DNA from: Kitasatospora sp. NBC_01246
Lineage (GTDB): Bacteria; Actinomycetota; Actinomycetes; Streptomycetales; Streptomycetaceae
Length of the DNA stretch: 64,000 bases
Assembly (NCBI RefSeq): GCF_036226505.1
Contig: NZ_CP108484.1
Coordinates: forward strand, 5,952,001-6,016,000
Direction: 5' to 3'
Each line of letters starts with the position of its first letter. Positions within the stretch are counted from its first letter, which is position 1. Shown here piece by piece: positions 50,701 to 59,676 of the stretch. The notes beneath the pieces are model-generated. The model made no database searches and had not been told where the DNA came from. It saw only the letters and a list, made by a program, of their open reading frames with translations. A program made the translations under genes and the position numbers.

Positions 50701-51575
50701 GTCGAAGCCCTGGAGGCCCGGGAGGCGCTCGCGGTGGCCTCGGTGGACGGCTTGCTGGAGTCCCACTGCAGTGGCAGGGGGGACCGGAACCGCGTGGTGC
50801 CGCGTTCATCGGTGACATTGATGCCGCCGGACTGGTCGGCGGTCATGGTCAGGCCGTGTGCGGAAACCGAAAAGGTGAGTGACTTGAGAGCCGGGCTGTC
50901 GGCGGCTTCCTTCGTGCGCACGATGATGACGTCGCGCCAGCCGCCCTGTGGAAGTGCGGTCAGTTGGAGGTCCACACCCGGCAGAACATTGGGATAGACG
51001 GCGTTCGCGCCTGACACGACTGGCTTCGGTAGGGGGAACGGGGCACCGACTGCGATGCTCTTGCCGTCGTCGGTGGTGACGGTGGCCATCGGGCTGGCAC
51101 CGCCGCCGGAGAATGTCAGGCCGGTCGTCGCGATGGCTGGGCTCAGTGTGCCGTCGGCGTTGATCCGCAGCGACGGGTCGAGGTCGGCCCACACGCCGCT
51201 GCGCTTGGTCCGTACGGCGAGAGCGTTGTCGGTGGAGGTAAGGGATCCGTCGGGGTTGGCGAGGGTCTTCGAGGTGTCGCTGGTCAAGCGCTCTACGGCA
51301 ACCGACTTCCCGGTGGCTTTGGCCTTCGCAATCGCGTCGAGCATGGCTTGCTGCTCGGATGTACGGGCCGGTGCCGGCAGCGCGGGGACCAGCGGTGCGA
51401 CGCCGCCTGTCGGGCCGTGCGCCGGGGGTGTGTTGCTGCCAGCCGCGGCAGCGGCCGGTGCGGTGAGCACAGCCAGGCCGAGCGCACCTGAGAGTCCGAG
51501 TGCGGCCAGGTGATACGCGCGGGCGCGTACCCCCCGTAGTGGTGTGTTCGCAATTGGGCTTGAAGTGGTGAACAT
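47775..51575 (-). CDS. Large secreted protein with FG-GAP-like repeats and ricin-type lectin domain
   Basis: A 1266-residue exported protein. Residues 1-45 are a signal peptide (RVRARAYHLAALGLSGALGLAVLTAPAAAAAGS). The middle contains Asn/Gly/Asp-rich repeats: FGDVDNDQKPDVISVDKNGDLRII and QIGAGDLNNDGTADLWVIDNTNAIAIFPG, which are VCBS/FG-GAP calcium-binding blades. The C-terminal 120 residues (ACWQTGNQRFNF, SRCVDNEGQKWAV, CLELPGW, IWDCPAVQNNQRWTL) are QxW beta-trefoil lectin repeats. It is divergent from the Rhs toxin gene across 276 bp, a pairing I regard as common in actinobacterial Rhs loci. It could bind cell-surface glycans on the producer or on rival cells (inference). ATG at 51575 gives the signal peptide; GGAGGG lies 12 nt further upstream. 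Confidence 0.87.
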   Translation of the reverse strand: MFTTSSPIANTPLRGVRARAYHLAALGLSGALGLAVLTAPAAAAAGSNTPPAHGPTGGVAPLVPALPAPARTSEQQAMLDAIAKAKATGKSVAVERLTSDTSKTLANPDGSLTSTDNALAVRTKRSGVWADLDPSLRINADGTLSPAIATTGLTFSGGGASPMATVTTDDGKSIAVGAPFPLPKPVVSGANAVYPNVLPGVDLQLTALPQGGWRDVIIVRTKEAADSPALKSLTFSVSAHGLTMTADQSGGINVTDERGTTRFRSPLPLQWDSSKPSTEATASASRASRASTRAGLAAAPAVAPVEGSAGTPSTAEEPGDGANVAAITTKVTPSTIELTPDQDALGSGDGPWYLDPSLVAASSYSQGSVEVQENHKDAKNYNLKSNVATGYCGYHSSDPNLDCGTLGRQRAYFQFGINPAIYTIPDGAEFAPTIMSATFNAQVTAASSLTTNTPFVLYSAPRANTIGTATNWNAQPCGTNGNVVMEGCWGVNGQWLTGAGPLAIDVVEAIKVLAAEKAPIWTVGIAPQSSEWEKLYRHYLANNPTITVTYDITPTIWSPRTWPAPGFARDNSTAECTSRGDNPWDNPGWVGSNQNIYLTANSWSPTGQSLYTGYQMWDDNDPNFSYADGRWGGSWNNPAEAVSPGSLSDGHQYGWLARAADGALTSPASAWCYFRVDRTNPRVSISSTDFPPSGTPNPTPTRYMNDPGVFVINAEDPAPGSGLQASGVACIRVSTDSTPVTGWRCGQDDTIAPGEPYRYQPRDWGTNALYAWAMDNAGNYSQMATYNFYVPWKPDTQPLFGDVDNDQKPDVISVDKNGDLRIIGGTTDPTTSLAAPAAAAPGNREYGATWSDFQVSHHGTFAPGQAVDEILAHYNKDTTSRLREVLYLIPNNGTGRFDTLTPVALNRPACTTYETGTTCPGYKQDNWSNASQVIAVGTPDGEAVAGEPGNETHKVIMTQTSILTLENNGLYLFQPNGLQDSLDTATFIPTTTGSWADLELINPGAANGATVLPDTTDPAYQATVWARNRVTGDLYAYPLGWKSDGTVDYSALTKPDQGIKLAVGQALKSADYPQIGAGDLNNDGTADLWVIDNTNAIAIFPGKSSTDTKGKVDSFERWAFAGYSDSSVTVRSQLVDWLCADAIGGPHEGTDIAAYACWQTGNQRFNFATDGTVRSGSWCVSTKDNALGNGTGLVLSRCVDNEGQKWAVRPDGRIFLPATVTADNPAGRCLELPGWSTEQGTHLGIWDCPAVQNNQRWTLNYEKHAA

Positions 51576-51851
51576 GTCGGTTCTGTGACCCTCCAGGTCT
51601 GCGACCCCGCCGTCAAAGCGGCGTTCGGGTGGGAACGATGCGGCCTGACCTGCAAGCACGTCAAACCAGTTGCCGTCTTGAGTGGACATGTCCGAAACGC
51701 GTCGGATCGTGAGATCAAGAGTTCATAAACATCGCATGCTTAGCGGTTGGACGGTCTAGCGGTGCAATCAGGTGGTCACTTATCGTCACACTGACTATAG
51801 GACAGGTTTGTCCATATGACTGTGTATCGATAATTAGTGAGGAGATCTCAC
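51576..51851. promoter_or_regulatory. Divergent intergenic region between lectin and Rhs genes
   Basis: AT-rich relative to the genome. It contains GGACA-GGTT-TGTCC (51800-51813), an inverted repeat close to the Rhs start, and AT-rich CTATAG/TCGATAATT elements that may be promoters. No confident -35/-10 pair. Confidence 0.5.
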
Positions 51852-54800
51852 ATGAGGTTCTGGCCTGCCCGGCTACAGGCTGGGGGACCGCCAGGGAGCC
51901 GTTGGCGATCGCCTGCAGTGGCGGTCCTGCTTGCCTTGGCAATGACAGGTGTCGCCGTGCCGCCCGCAGTGGCGTGGACGATCCCCGAACCGGAGGGAGA
52001 AGTCTGGATTCCTCCGACCACGCCTCTCGGTGACGGGAACGTCTCGGTCGAGGGGCGCGACGCCCGGCCGTCGGGAGTGAAGTCGGCAGCTAAGCCCGCC
52101 GATTGGAACCCGGAAGCAGCGGCACCGGTGGTTACCGGGACCGAGACCATCACGATCGGGCCCGACAGTGCCGAGGCGAAGGCCGCCCGCTCTGCGACCG
52201 GTGGTGCCTCACCCGCCTCTGGAGGTGCCACCGGTGCCAAGGCCGGTGCTCTGGCCGTACAGATCGCTCCCGGCAATGGCACGGGTGAGAGCGCCCATAC
52301 CGTCACCGTCCACGTGGCGGGCCAGGACAAGGGCAAAGCGGCAGGCGTTACCACGCCGCTCATCGCCGTCTCGGACGCCGACCCGACGCCGAAGGGCGAC
52401 GGGCGCACCGCGAGTGTCACTGTGGACCTCAAGGCGCTGCAAGCGACCGGCTGGTCCGACCGGGCAGCGCTCGTCTCGCTGCCGGCCTGTGCGCTGAACA
52501 CCCCGGATCGGCCCGAGTGTCGCACTCAAACGCCAGTTCCCTCCAGGTCTGACGGCAATGGCAAGGTTACGGCCGACGTCACCCTGCCGCCGGTAGAGGC
52601 TCAGCCGACGCCGGGGAAGCGTCAGAGCGGGACCGTCAGAGCCTCCTTCGCCACCATGGAGGGCCTTGCCACGGCGCCAACTGCGGCTGGTGGTACGGCA
52701 TCGCCGCTGGTGCTCGCGGCGGCCCCGACACCGTCCGGCCGTGGGGGCACCTACACCGCCACCCCGCTCTCGCCGTCCTCCGCGTGGAGCGCTGGATCGA
52801 ACGCGGGCAACTTCACCTACAACTACCCGATCCAGGCACCGCCAGCGCTCGGCGGGGCTGCCCCGGCAGTGGGGCTCGGCTACAACTCGGCCGCCGTCGA
52901 CGGCAAGACCTCGGCCACGAACTCCCAATCTTCGTGGATCGGCGACGGATGGGGCTACGAGCCAGGTTTCATAGAGCGGTCCTACAGGAACTGCGACAAG
53001 GCAGGAATCACCGGTTCGGCAGACCAGTGCTGGGGCGGCCAGAACGCCACCCTCTCGCTCGGTGCACACTCTGGCACGATCGTGCGGGACGACAGCACCG
53101 GTACCTGGCACCTGCAGAACGACGACGGCTCCAGGATCGAGCAGCTCACCGGCGCGCCGCGGGCCACCGGTGACATCGACTACCAGGGCATGGAGTACTG
53201 GCGCATCACCACGACCGACGGTGTCCAGTACTACTTCGGCCGGAACCACCTCCCTGAAGGCGACGGCACGGATCCAGCCGCAGGCTCCGTCCTGACCACG
53301 CCGGTGTACTCGCCGAACAGCGGTGATCCCTGCTACAGCGCCACCTCCGGAAACGGGTCGTGGTGTCAGATGGCCTGGCGCTGGCAGCTCGACTACGTCG
53401 TCGACCCGCACGGAAACCTGACGACTTACAGGTACCTCGCCGAGACCAACAAGTACAACCGCGGTGGAGCCCCGAACGGCAACGGGACCCTCACCGACTA
53501 CCAGCGGGCGGTCAGCCTGCGTGAGATCGGCTACGGCCAGCGCCTCGACGACCAGAGGGCCGCAAGGGGCACCCTCGATCCGGCCGCCAAGATCCTCTTC
53601 AAGACCGAGGAGCGCTGCAAGCCCTCAGGAGCGATCCTCTGCTCCGAGGATCAGCGGAATGCTGCCAATGCCGACGCCTGGCCCGATGTTCCCATCGACC
53701 AGATCTGCACCACCGCGCCGTGCGTGAACAACGCGCCGACGTTCTTCACCACCAAGCGTCTCACCGAGATTACTACGCAGGTCCTGGTGAGCGCCGCCTA
53801 CCGGACCGTCGATACCTGGAAGCTCAACCAGAGCTTCCCCGATCCCAAGGACGCGACAAAGCGCACACTCTGGCTGGACTCCATCCAGCGCGTCCCGAGC
53901 AATGGCCAGGCTCCGATCGAGAACCTGCCCGCCGTGACGTTCGACTTCAAGATGATCGCCAACCGCGTCGACGGCACCGATGTGCCCGAGCACATGTTCA
54001 TGCGGCCGCGCATCAAGGAGATCACCACCGAGACCGGCGGCCGGATCAACGTCATCTACTCCGAGCCCGAGTGTTCCCGCGTGAGCGGGCACATGCCCGC
54101 CTCCGCGGACAACAACACGATGGCCTGTATGCCGGTCAAGTGGTACCTGCCCGGTCAGTCCTCTTCGAACCCGGTCGACGACTGGTTCAACAAGCCATTG
54201 GTCAAGACCGTCACTGAGCAGGACCTGGTCAGCAGCCCCGCGATCGGTAGGACAACCGAGTACACGTACAACGGCGGCGCCGCCTGGCACCGCAATGACG
54301 CCGAGTTCACGGATCCCAAGACCCGCACCTGGGACAGCTTCCGTGGCTACCAGTCGGTGACAACCACCAGCGGCAGCGGCTCCATCAGTGAGGCGCCGAA
54401 GACCCAGCAGACGGCCACCTACCTGCGCGGGATGGACGGTGACTACCTCGCTGGCGATACCAGCCAGCGGAGTGTTCAGGTTGCCAGTCCCTTGGGCGGC
54501 AGCATCACCGACAGCGACTGGCTGAGCGGCCGGGTCATCGCGACCGAGGTCTACGACCAAGCCGGCGGAACTGTCCAGGCGATCTCCGGCACCTTCGCTC
54601 AGACGGCCTCGATCGATTCCTATGACGGGCACCCGGTCACCTCGACCCACGCCCAGACTGCCGGCGCACCCAAGATCTACGCCCGCTACCCGGACAACCA
54701 GGTCACGGCGATCTCCAAGAGCAAGCTCGCCAACGGCGACTGGCGTACTGCAAGTGGTACCACGACCAGCGACCCGTCCCACGGCAACCGCGTCGTCCAG

Positions 54801-57800
54801 ACCGATGACAAGGGCGACGGCAGCACCGCCACCCCCGAGACCTGTACCACGACCAAGTACGCGAATAGTGGCAACCCGCAGCAACTCGCCCTTGCGTCGG
54901 AACGGGTGACGATCCAGGGCACCTGCGGCCCCGATCCCACAGCCGCCAACACCATCTCCGCCAGTCGCACCCTCTACGACGGTAGGCCGTTCAGGCAGGC
55001 CGGCACGACCGGCGACCCCACCAGCTCCCAGGTCCTCGATCATTTCGATTCGGCTGGGAAGCCTGTCTATTCGCAAAGCAACAGCGCGACCTTCGATGCG
55101 TACGGCCGAAGCACGTCGACCGCTACTCCCGATGGCTCGACCTACGGCAGCGACGGCGAGCAACTGACGAGCCCGTCGGTCTCACCGGCCATCACATCGG
55201 TCGCCTTCACCCCTGCCTCCGGCGAGCTGCCGACCGAGGTGCGTGCTACTGGGCCGCTGGGCGCGGGTTGGACCACGACCGTCACCCAGGATCCGGCGCG
55301 CGGATCAGTGCTGACCAACAAGGACATCAACGACCGCGTCACTACGGCCCAATACGATGCCATGGGCCGCACCAAGGCAGTGTGGACACCTGACCGGCCG
55401 ACAGGCGGTCTCCCGAGCAAGAAGTTCACCTACTCCGTCAAGGGCACCCTTGGCCCTTCCGCGATCACGACCGAATCGATCAACGATGATGCGGTGACCT
55501 ACTCCGCCAGCATCGACATTCTCGACGGTCTGGGTCGGCCGCGTCAGAGTCAGAGCACCAGCGCCGCCAAGCCCACGGGGCGCCTGATCACCGATACCCT
55601 CTACGACACCCACGGCTGGGTTATCAAGACCTCCAACCCGTACTACGAGAAGGGCTCCTTTCCCACAGAGTCGATCTTTGTCCCGCTGGCCGACGGTCAG
55701 GTCCCCGGCCAGACGTGGAACGTCTATGACGGCAACGGCCGTGTAGTTCGCTCGGAGTTCCGTTCCTACGGGAACCTTCAATGGGCTACCACTACGGCCT
55801 ACCCTGGCGCCGACCGGACTGATGTCACGCCGCCCGCGGGTGGCACACCGATGTCGGTGGTGACCGACGCGCGTGGTCGCACCGCTGCCAGCTGGCAATA
55901 TCGCACGAACGAAGCCACGGGTAACCCCGCTGACGCCGACATCACTACCTACGGGTACACCACTGGCGGCCTGACGTCCCGTCGAACCGATAGCAGTGGC
56001 AATACCTGGAGCTACACCTACGACCTACGCGGCCGACAGGTCTCTCGGGTCGACCCGGACAGTGGCGCTACCCAGACGTTCTACGACGTCGACTCACAGA
56101 TCGACCACACCACTGACGCCAAGGGCACCACCCTCGCGTACACCTATGATCTGCTCGGCCGCAGGACCGGCAGCTACAGCGGCAGTGTCGCCCCGGCGAA
56201 CCAGCTGGCCTCGTGGTCGTACGACACCCTTATCAAGGGACAGCCGACCTCCTCGACCCGCTATGTCGGCGGTGCCTCCGGCGCGGCCTACACCACAGCC
56301 GTGACCGGTTACGACACGGCCTACCGGCCGCTTGGCACCTCCACCACCATCCCCGCAGCCGAGGGGGCTCTTGCAGGGACCTATACCACCACCAACTCCT
56401 ACAGCCCGGTCATCGGCTCTCTGAAGACCACCAGCATTCCTGCCGCCGGGGGCCTGCAGGCCGAGACCGTGAGCTACGGCCGCACCATCACGGGCCTGCT
56501 CACCGGAGCCACGAGCCTCGGCAAGGCTGTTGTCGCCAAGGTGGAGTACGACGCACTCGCAAGGCCGGTCCGTACGACGGCCGGCGAGTACGGCAAGCAA
56601 GTCATCTCGACTCAGCAGTACGACTGGGCAACCAGCCGGGTCATCAACTCCTTCATCGACAAGCAACTCGGCACCGTCGCGGTCGACCAGACCAGCTACA
56701 CCTACACCCCCTCCGGCCGAATCACCTCGGCCACTGACATCCAGGACGCTGCCGGCGTCGACACCCAGTGCTTCAGTTATGACCACCTCGGCCGCCTGAC
56801 GGGTGCCTGGACCGACACCGGAGGTACCTCTACCACTGCCGACTGGACCGACTCCTCCGGCAACGTTCACGGCACCGGCAGCTCCACCACAGTCCCTGGC
56901 ATCGGCGGCTGCAAGAACGCCTCTGAGCCGGCTGTAGTCAGCCCTGGTGGCCGCACCATCGGAGGTCCCGCCCCCTACTGGAACAACTACACCTACGACG
57001 CCTCCGGCAACCGCACTGGCCTCGTTCAGCACGACATCGCGGGTAATGCCCTCGACGACATCACCACCTCCCAGACCTTCGGACCGGCCCAGAGCACCAA
57101 CACCCCCACCAGCGCGCCCAACACCGGCGGCGGTACCGGCGGGCCCCATGCGCTCCTCACATCCACCACGACCGGTCCCGGCACAACCAAGGCCGTCTCC
57201 TACCAGTACGACGAAAAGGGCAACACCACCGCGATCACCGACACCGGTGGTACCACCACCCTGGCCTGGAACGGTGAGGATAGGCTCGAATCCGTTGCCA
57301 AGACCGGTCAGAGTGGCCCCACGACCTACCTGTACGACGCCGACGGAAATCAGCTCATCCGCCGGAACCCGGGCAAGACCACGCTCAACCTGCCCACCGA
57401 CGAGCTGACCCTCGACACCGTCAGCGGTTCGATGAGCAACGTCCGCGCTATCGCCGGGCCCGGAGGCCTTACCTACACCCGCGTCACCGCCGCCATCGGC
57501 GGCGGCAAGGTACTCATCCAAGCTGCTGATCCCCACGGCACCAACGGCGTTCAGATCAACACGAGCGCGGGCCAGCCTGTCACTCGACGGTCCACCGACC
57601 CCTTCGGCGGTCCCCGCGGCACCCAGCCCGCCCCCACCGCCTGGGCCGGCAGCAAGGGCTTCGTCGGCGGCAGCAAGGACGACACCACCGGCCTCACCAA
57701 CCTCGGAGCACGCCAATACGACCCCACAACCGGCCGCTTCATCAGCCCGGACCCGATATTCGACGCAGGCGACCCCCAGCAATGGAACGGCTACGCCTAC

Positions 57801-59153
57801 AGCGAGAACAATCCGGTCAACCTCAGCGACCCCAGCGGTCTCAAGTCTGAGGAATGCGGCACGCTGTACGACTGTGGCTCCGCTGGCACCATCACCATGT
57901 CTAATGCGGCTGAAACCACTGAGAATTACGTTTCGGATTCCGCGCTCTTCCGATTGGTCGACAGTGCTCCGGGCTATAAGCCCGTGAGGCCCATCGGACC
58001 GCCGCCCAAGCCAAAGAAGCGAGGGTTCCTTGACGGTTTCAAGGACGGCTTCGTCGGCGCTGTCAAGGGTGCGGTCCAGCCGTGGACGGATTTGAAGGAC
58101 TGCGTCGTCGGGCGGAGTGGAGACGCATGCAAGGCCGTCGCCATATCCTCCAATCCGATCACCATGTCGATCAAGACCGTCAGCGGGTCCATCGACGGTA
58201 TCAATGCAATGAACGACCAGCTGAACAATGGCGAGGTCGCCTACACCGGCGGCGAAGCCACCGCGATGCTCCTCATGGCAGTCGCTGGTCGAAAGATCTC
58301 CAAGGCTGTAGAGGGCCCGTGTAACAGCTTCCCGGCCGGAGCTCTCGTTCTGATGGCCGACGGAAGCTCCAGGCCGATCGAAGAGGTGAAAACTGGCGAT
58401 GTCGTAACTGCAACGGATCCTCGGACGGGCGTTACCGCACAAGAGCCGGTCACAGATGAGATCACGGGCTATGATGACACCCAGTTCACTGAGCTGACGC
58501 TCACCACCGCTGTCGAGGAGGGTGCTCAGCGCGCTCCATCCGGAGTAGTGTCCACCGCGCACCACCCGTACTGGGATGAGACAGCCCAGAAGTGGGTCGA
58601 TGCGGAGAAGCTACAGCCGGGCCACGTCCTTTTGTCGCCCGATCACAGTTCTGTCGTTGTAGCAGCAATCCGCACTTACGCGACTCCGCCCACTATTGCC
58701 CATAATCTCACTGTCGCTAATCTTCACGCGTACTATGTGCTAGCCGGGGCTACGCCAGTCCTCGTGCATAATTGCGACAGCGTTCCAGGGGACACCTACC
58801 GCGTTGATACGCGTGGCCCTGACGAGATATTTCCAACTGGATTTACGCCCCGCGGATCGAACATGAGTCTTGAAGAGCATGTCTACGGCGTGTCGGGCGA
58901 TATCACTCCACCTTCGGGCTATGTGGCAACGACCAACAGTCACAACTACGCTGTTTCTCGCGCCATAGGCGGAAAGTATGTGTACCAGATTCGTGGTGGC
59001 CCAGAAGGAATTGACGTCAATAAAACTCTCCCGGGGAATCCGATGAGTCACGAGAGGGAGTTTGCAGTACCGGGGAGAATTCCGACGGAGTGCATCGTCG
59101 GCTGCCACATGCCAGACGGAAGCTTCCGTTCCAATCCGAACTATGGGCGCTGA
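51852..59153 (+). CDS. Rhs/YD-repeat polymorphic toxin with HINT domain and ADP-ribosyltransferase tip
   Basis: A 2433-residue secreted toxin. Residues 1-45 are a signal peptide. The N-terminal third holds the encapsulating Rhs beta-region (NFTYNYPIQAPPALGGAAP, WIGDGWGYEPGFIERSYR) and the rest of the body is YD repeats (YDLRGRQVSRVDPDSGATQTFYD, YDLLGRRTGSY, YDADGNQLIRR). The core ends with ARQYDPTTGRFISPDPIFD...NGYAYSENNPVNLSDPSGL. A HINT domain spans Cys2157 (GPCNSFPAGALVLMADGS) to VLVHNC (Cys2308). The last 125 residues carry YRVDTRGPDEIFPTGF (Arg2317), GYVATTNS and ERE (Glu2401, Glu2403) before RIPTECI, matching the Arg, STS and Glu elements of pertussis toxin S1-type ADP-ribosyltransferases. 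GAGGAG precedes ATG 51852. Confidence 0.93.
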   Translation: MRFWPARLQAGGPPGSRWRSPAVAVLLALAMTGVAVPPAVAWTIPEPEGEVWIPPTTPLGDGNVSVEGRDARPSGVKSAAKPADWNPEAAAPVVTGTETITIGPDSAEAKAARSATGGASPASGGATGAKAGALAVQIAPGNGTGESAHTVTVHVAGQDKGKAAGVTTPLIAVSDADPTPKGDGRTASVTVDLKALQATGWSDRAALVSLPACALNTPDRPECRTQTPVPSRSDGNGKVTADVTLPPVEAQPTPGKRQSGTVRASFATMEGLATAPTAAGGTASPLVLAAAPTPSGRGGTYTATPLSPSSAWSAGSNAGNFTYNYPIQAPPALGGAAPAVGLGYNSAAVDGKTSATNSQSSWIGDGWGYEPGFIERSYRNCDKAGITGSADQCWGGQNATLSLGAHSGTIVRDDSTGTWHLQNDDGSRIEQLTGAPRATGDIDYQGMEYWRITTTDGVQYYFGRNHLPEGDGTDPAAGSVLTTPVYSPNSGDPCYSATSGNGSWCQMAWRWQLDYVVDPHGNLTTYRYLAETNKYNRGGAPNGNGTLTDYQRAVSLREIGYGQRLDDQRAARGTLDPAAKILFKTEERCKPSGAILCSEDQRNAANADAWPDVPIDQICTTAPCVNNAPTFFTTKRLTEITTQVLVSAAYRTVDTWKLNQSFPDPKDATKRTLWLDSIQRVPSNGQAPIENLPAVTFDFKMIANRVDGTDVPEHMFMRPRIKEITTETGGRINVIYSEPECSRVSGHMPASADNNTMACMPVKWYLPGQSSSNPVDDWFNKPLVKTVTEQDLVSSPAIGRTTEYTYNGGAAWHRNDAEFTDPKTRTWDSFRGYQSVTTTSGSGSISEAPKTQQTATYLRGMDGDYLAGDTSQRSVQVASPLGGSITDSDWLSGRVIATEVYDQAGGTVQAISGTFAQTASIDSYDGHPVTSTHAQTAGAPKIYARYPDNQVTAISKSKLANGDWRTASGTTTSDPSHGNRVVQTDDKGDGSTATPETCTTTKYANSGNPQQLALASERVTIQGTCGPDPTAANTISASRTLYDGRPFRQAGTTGDPTSSQVLDHFDSAGKPVYSQSNSATFDAYGRSTSTATPDGSTYGSDGEQLTSPSVSPAITSVAFTPASGELPTEVRATGPLGAGWTTTVTQDPARGSVLTNKDINDRVTTAQYDAMGRTKAVWTPDRPTGGLPSKKFTYSVKGTLGPSAITTESINDDAVTYSASIDILDGLGRPRQSQSTSAAKPTGRLITDTLYDTHGWVIKTSNPYYEKGSFPTESIFVPLADGQVPGQTWNVYDGNGRVVRSEFRSYGNLQWATTTAYPGADRTDVTPPAGGTPMSVVTDARGRTAASWQYRTNEATGNPADADITTYGYTTGGLTSRRTDSSGNTWSYTYDLRGRQVSRVDPDSGATQTFYDVDSQIDHTTDAKGTTLAYTYDLLGRRTGSYSGSVAPANQLASWSYDTLIKGQPTSSTRYVGGASGAAYTTAVTGYDTAYRPLGTSTTIPAAEGALAGTYTTTNSYSPVIGSLKTTSIPAAGGLQAETVSYGRTITGLLTGATSLGKAVVAKVEYDALARPVRTTAGEYGKQVISTQQYDWATSRVINSFIDKQLGTVAVDQTSYTYTPSGRITSATDIQDAAGVDTQCFSYDHLGRLTGAWTDTGGTSTTADWTDSSGNVHGTGSSTTVPGIGGCKNASEPAVVSPGGRTIGGPAPYWNNYTYDASGNRTGLVQHDIAGNALDDITTSQTFGPAQSTNTPTSAPNTGGGTGGPHALLTSTTTGPGTTKAVSYQYDEKGNTTAITDTGGTTTLAWNGEDRLESVAKTGQSGPTTYLYDADGNQLIRRNPGKTTLNLPTDELTLDTVSGSMSNVRAIAGPGGLTYTRVTAAIGGGKVLIQAADPHGTNGVQINTSAGQPVTRRSTDPFGGPRGTQPAPTAWAGSKGFVGGSKDDTTGLTNLGARQYDPTTGRFISPDPIFDAGDPQQWNGYAYSENNPVNLSDPSGLKSEECGTLYDCGSAGTITMSNAAETTENYVSDSALFRLVDSAPGYKPVRPIGPPPKPKKRGFLDGFKDGFVGAVKGAVQPWTDLKDCVVGRSGDACKAVAISSNPITMSIKTVSGSIDGINAMNDQLNNGEVAYTGGEATAMLLMAVAGRKISKAVEGPCNSFPAGALVLMADGSSRPIEEVKTGDVVTATDPRTGVTAQEPVTDEITGYDDTQFTELTLTTAVEEGAQRAPSGVVSTAHHPYWDETAQKWVDAEKLQPGHVLLSPDHSSVVVAAIRTYATPPTIAHNLTVANLHAYYVLAGATPVLVHNCDSVPGDTYRVDTRGPDEIFPTGFTPRGSNMSLEEHVYGVSGDITPPSGYVATTNSHNYAVSRAIGGKYVYQIRGGPEGIDVNKTLPGNPMSHEREFAVPGRIPTECIVGCHMPDGSFRSNPNYGR

Positions 59154-59572
59154 TGGTCGAGATCATTAATCTGCAGGCAGTGAGTCCAGATGGCTCCCTG
59201 CGGCCAATTGAGCTTCGCCTTCATGGGGTGGAGGAGGTAGTCATTGAAGTGGTGCTGGACGGCTCAAGTATTGGTGAGTTCGTAGGGTGCAATATCTCGT
59301 CTTCTCTCAGGCGGGCACGGCGAGGAGTGGAGGATAATGGCCTGATCATCTGCTGTCAGGGGGCTCGTCAAGACGTACATTCGTCCGGAATGCTGCAGCA
59401 ATTCAGCAATGGTAGAGAAGCCTACGTGTTGCGAGATGGCGTAGATATGGCCAGTGCCGAAGTGGTTGATGTCCTGGCGCCAGCCGATCCCGCTGACGTG
59501 AATACTGTTGACGCTCAGGAGATGAACATCTTCAGATTCTTCGGGCTGGCGCGACCGGGTAATGACCAGTAG
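59153..59572 (+). CDS. Probable immunity protein for the Rhs ADP-ribosyltransferase toxin
   Basis: A 139-residue protein (MVEIINLQAVSPDGSLRPIELRLHGVEEVVIEVVLDGSSIGEFVGCNISSSLRRARRG...). No family is recognised. It is acidic, soluble and rich in beta-strand-like stretches. Its ATG overlaps the last base of the toxin stop codon (TGATG), so it is translated with the toxin, and it is much less GC-rich than the chromosome. Position, size and coupling fit an immunity gene; neutralisation of the tip is inferred, not shown. Confidence 0.75.
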   Translation: MVEIINLQAVSPDGSLRPIELRLHGVEEVVIEVVLDGSSIGEFVGCNISSSLRRARRGVEDNGLIICCQGARQDVHSSGMLQQFSNGREAYVLRDGVDMASAEVVDVLAPADPADVNTVDAQEMNIFRFFGLARPGNDQ

Positions 59573-59622
59573 CTGCTGGAATTGATTGAGTGATGTCTGG
59601 GTCGTTTTCCTTGACCGTGTGA

Positions 59623-59656
59623 GAAGCCTCGCCGCAGTGGCATGCGGCGAGGCTTC
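59623..59656 (+). terminator. Terminator behind toxin/immunity pair
   Basis: GAAGCCTCGCCGCA (59623-59636), loop GTGGCA, TGCGGCGAGGCTTC (59643-59656), then TTCGGGTCTT. A perfect 14-bp stem 51 bp behind the immunity stop. Confidence 0.88.
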
Positions 59657-59676
59657 TTCGGGTCTTGGCGGCCACG

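Noticed and set aside
58320..58775. Self-splicing intein inside an essential gene
   Set aside because: The HINT domain lies near the C-terminus of an Rhs protein with a toxin tip behind it and no homing endonuclease; autocleavage is the usual role.
51852..59153. Type VI secretion Rhs effector
   Set aside because: No PAAR domain, no VgrG/Hcp or adaptor gene, and a clear N-terminal signal peptide in a Gram-positive-type genome.
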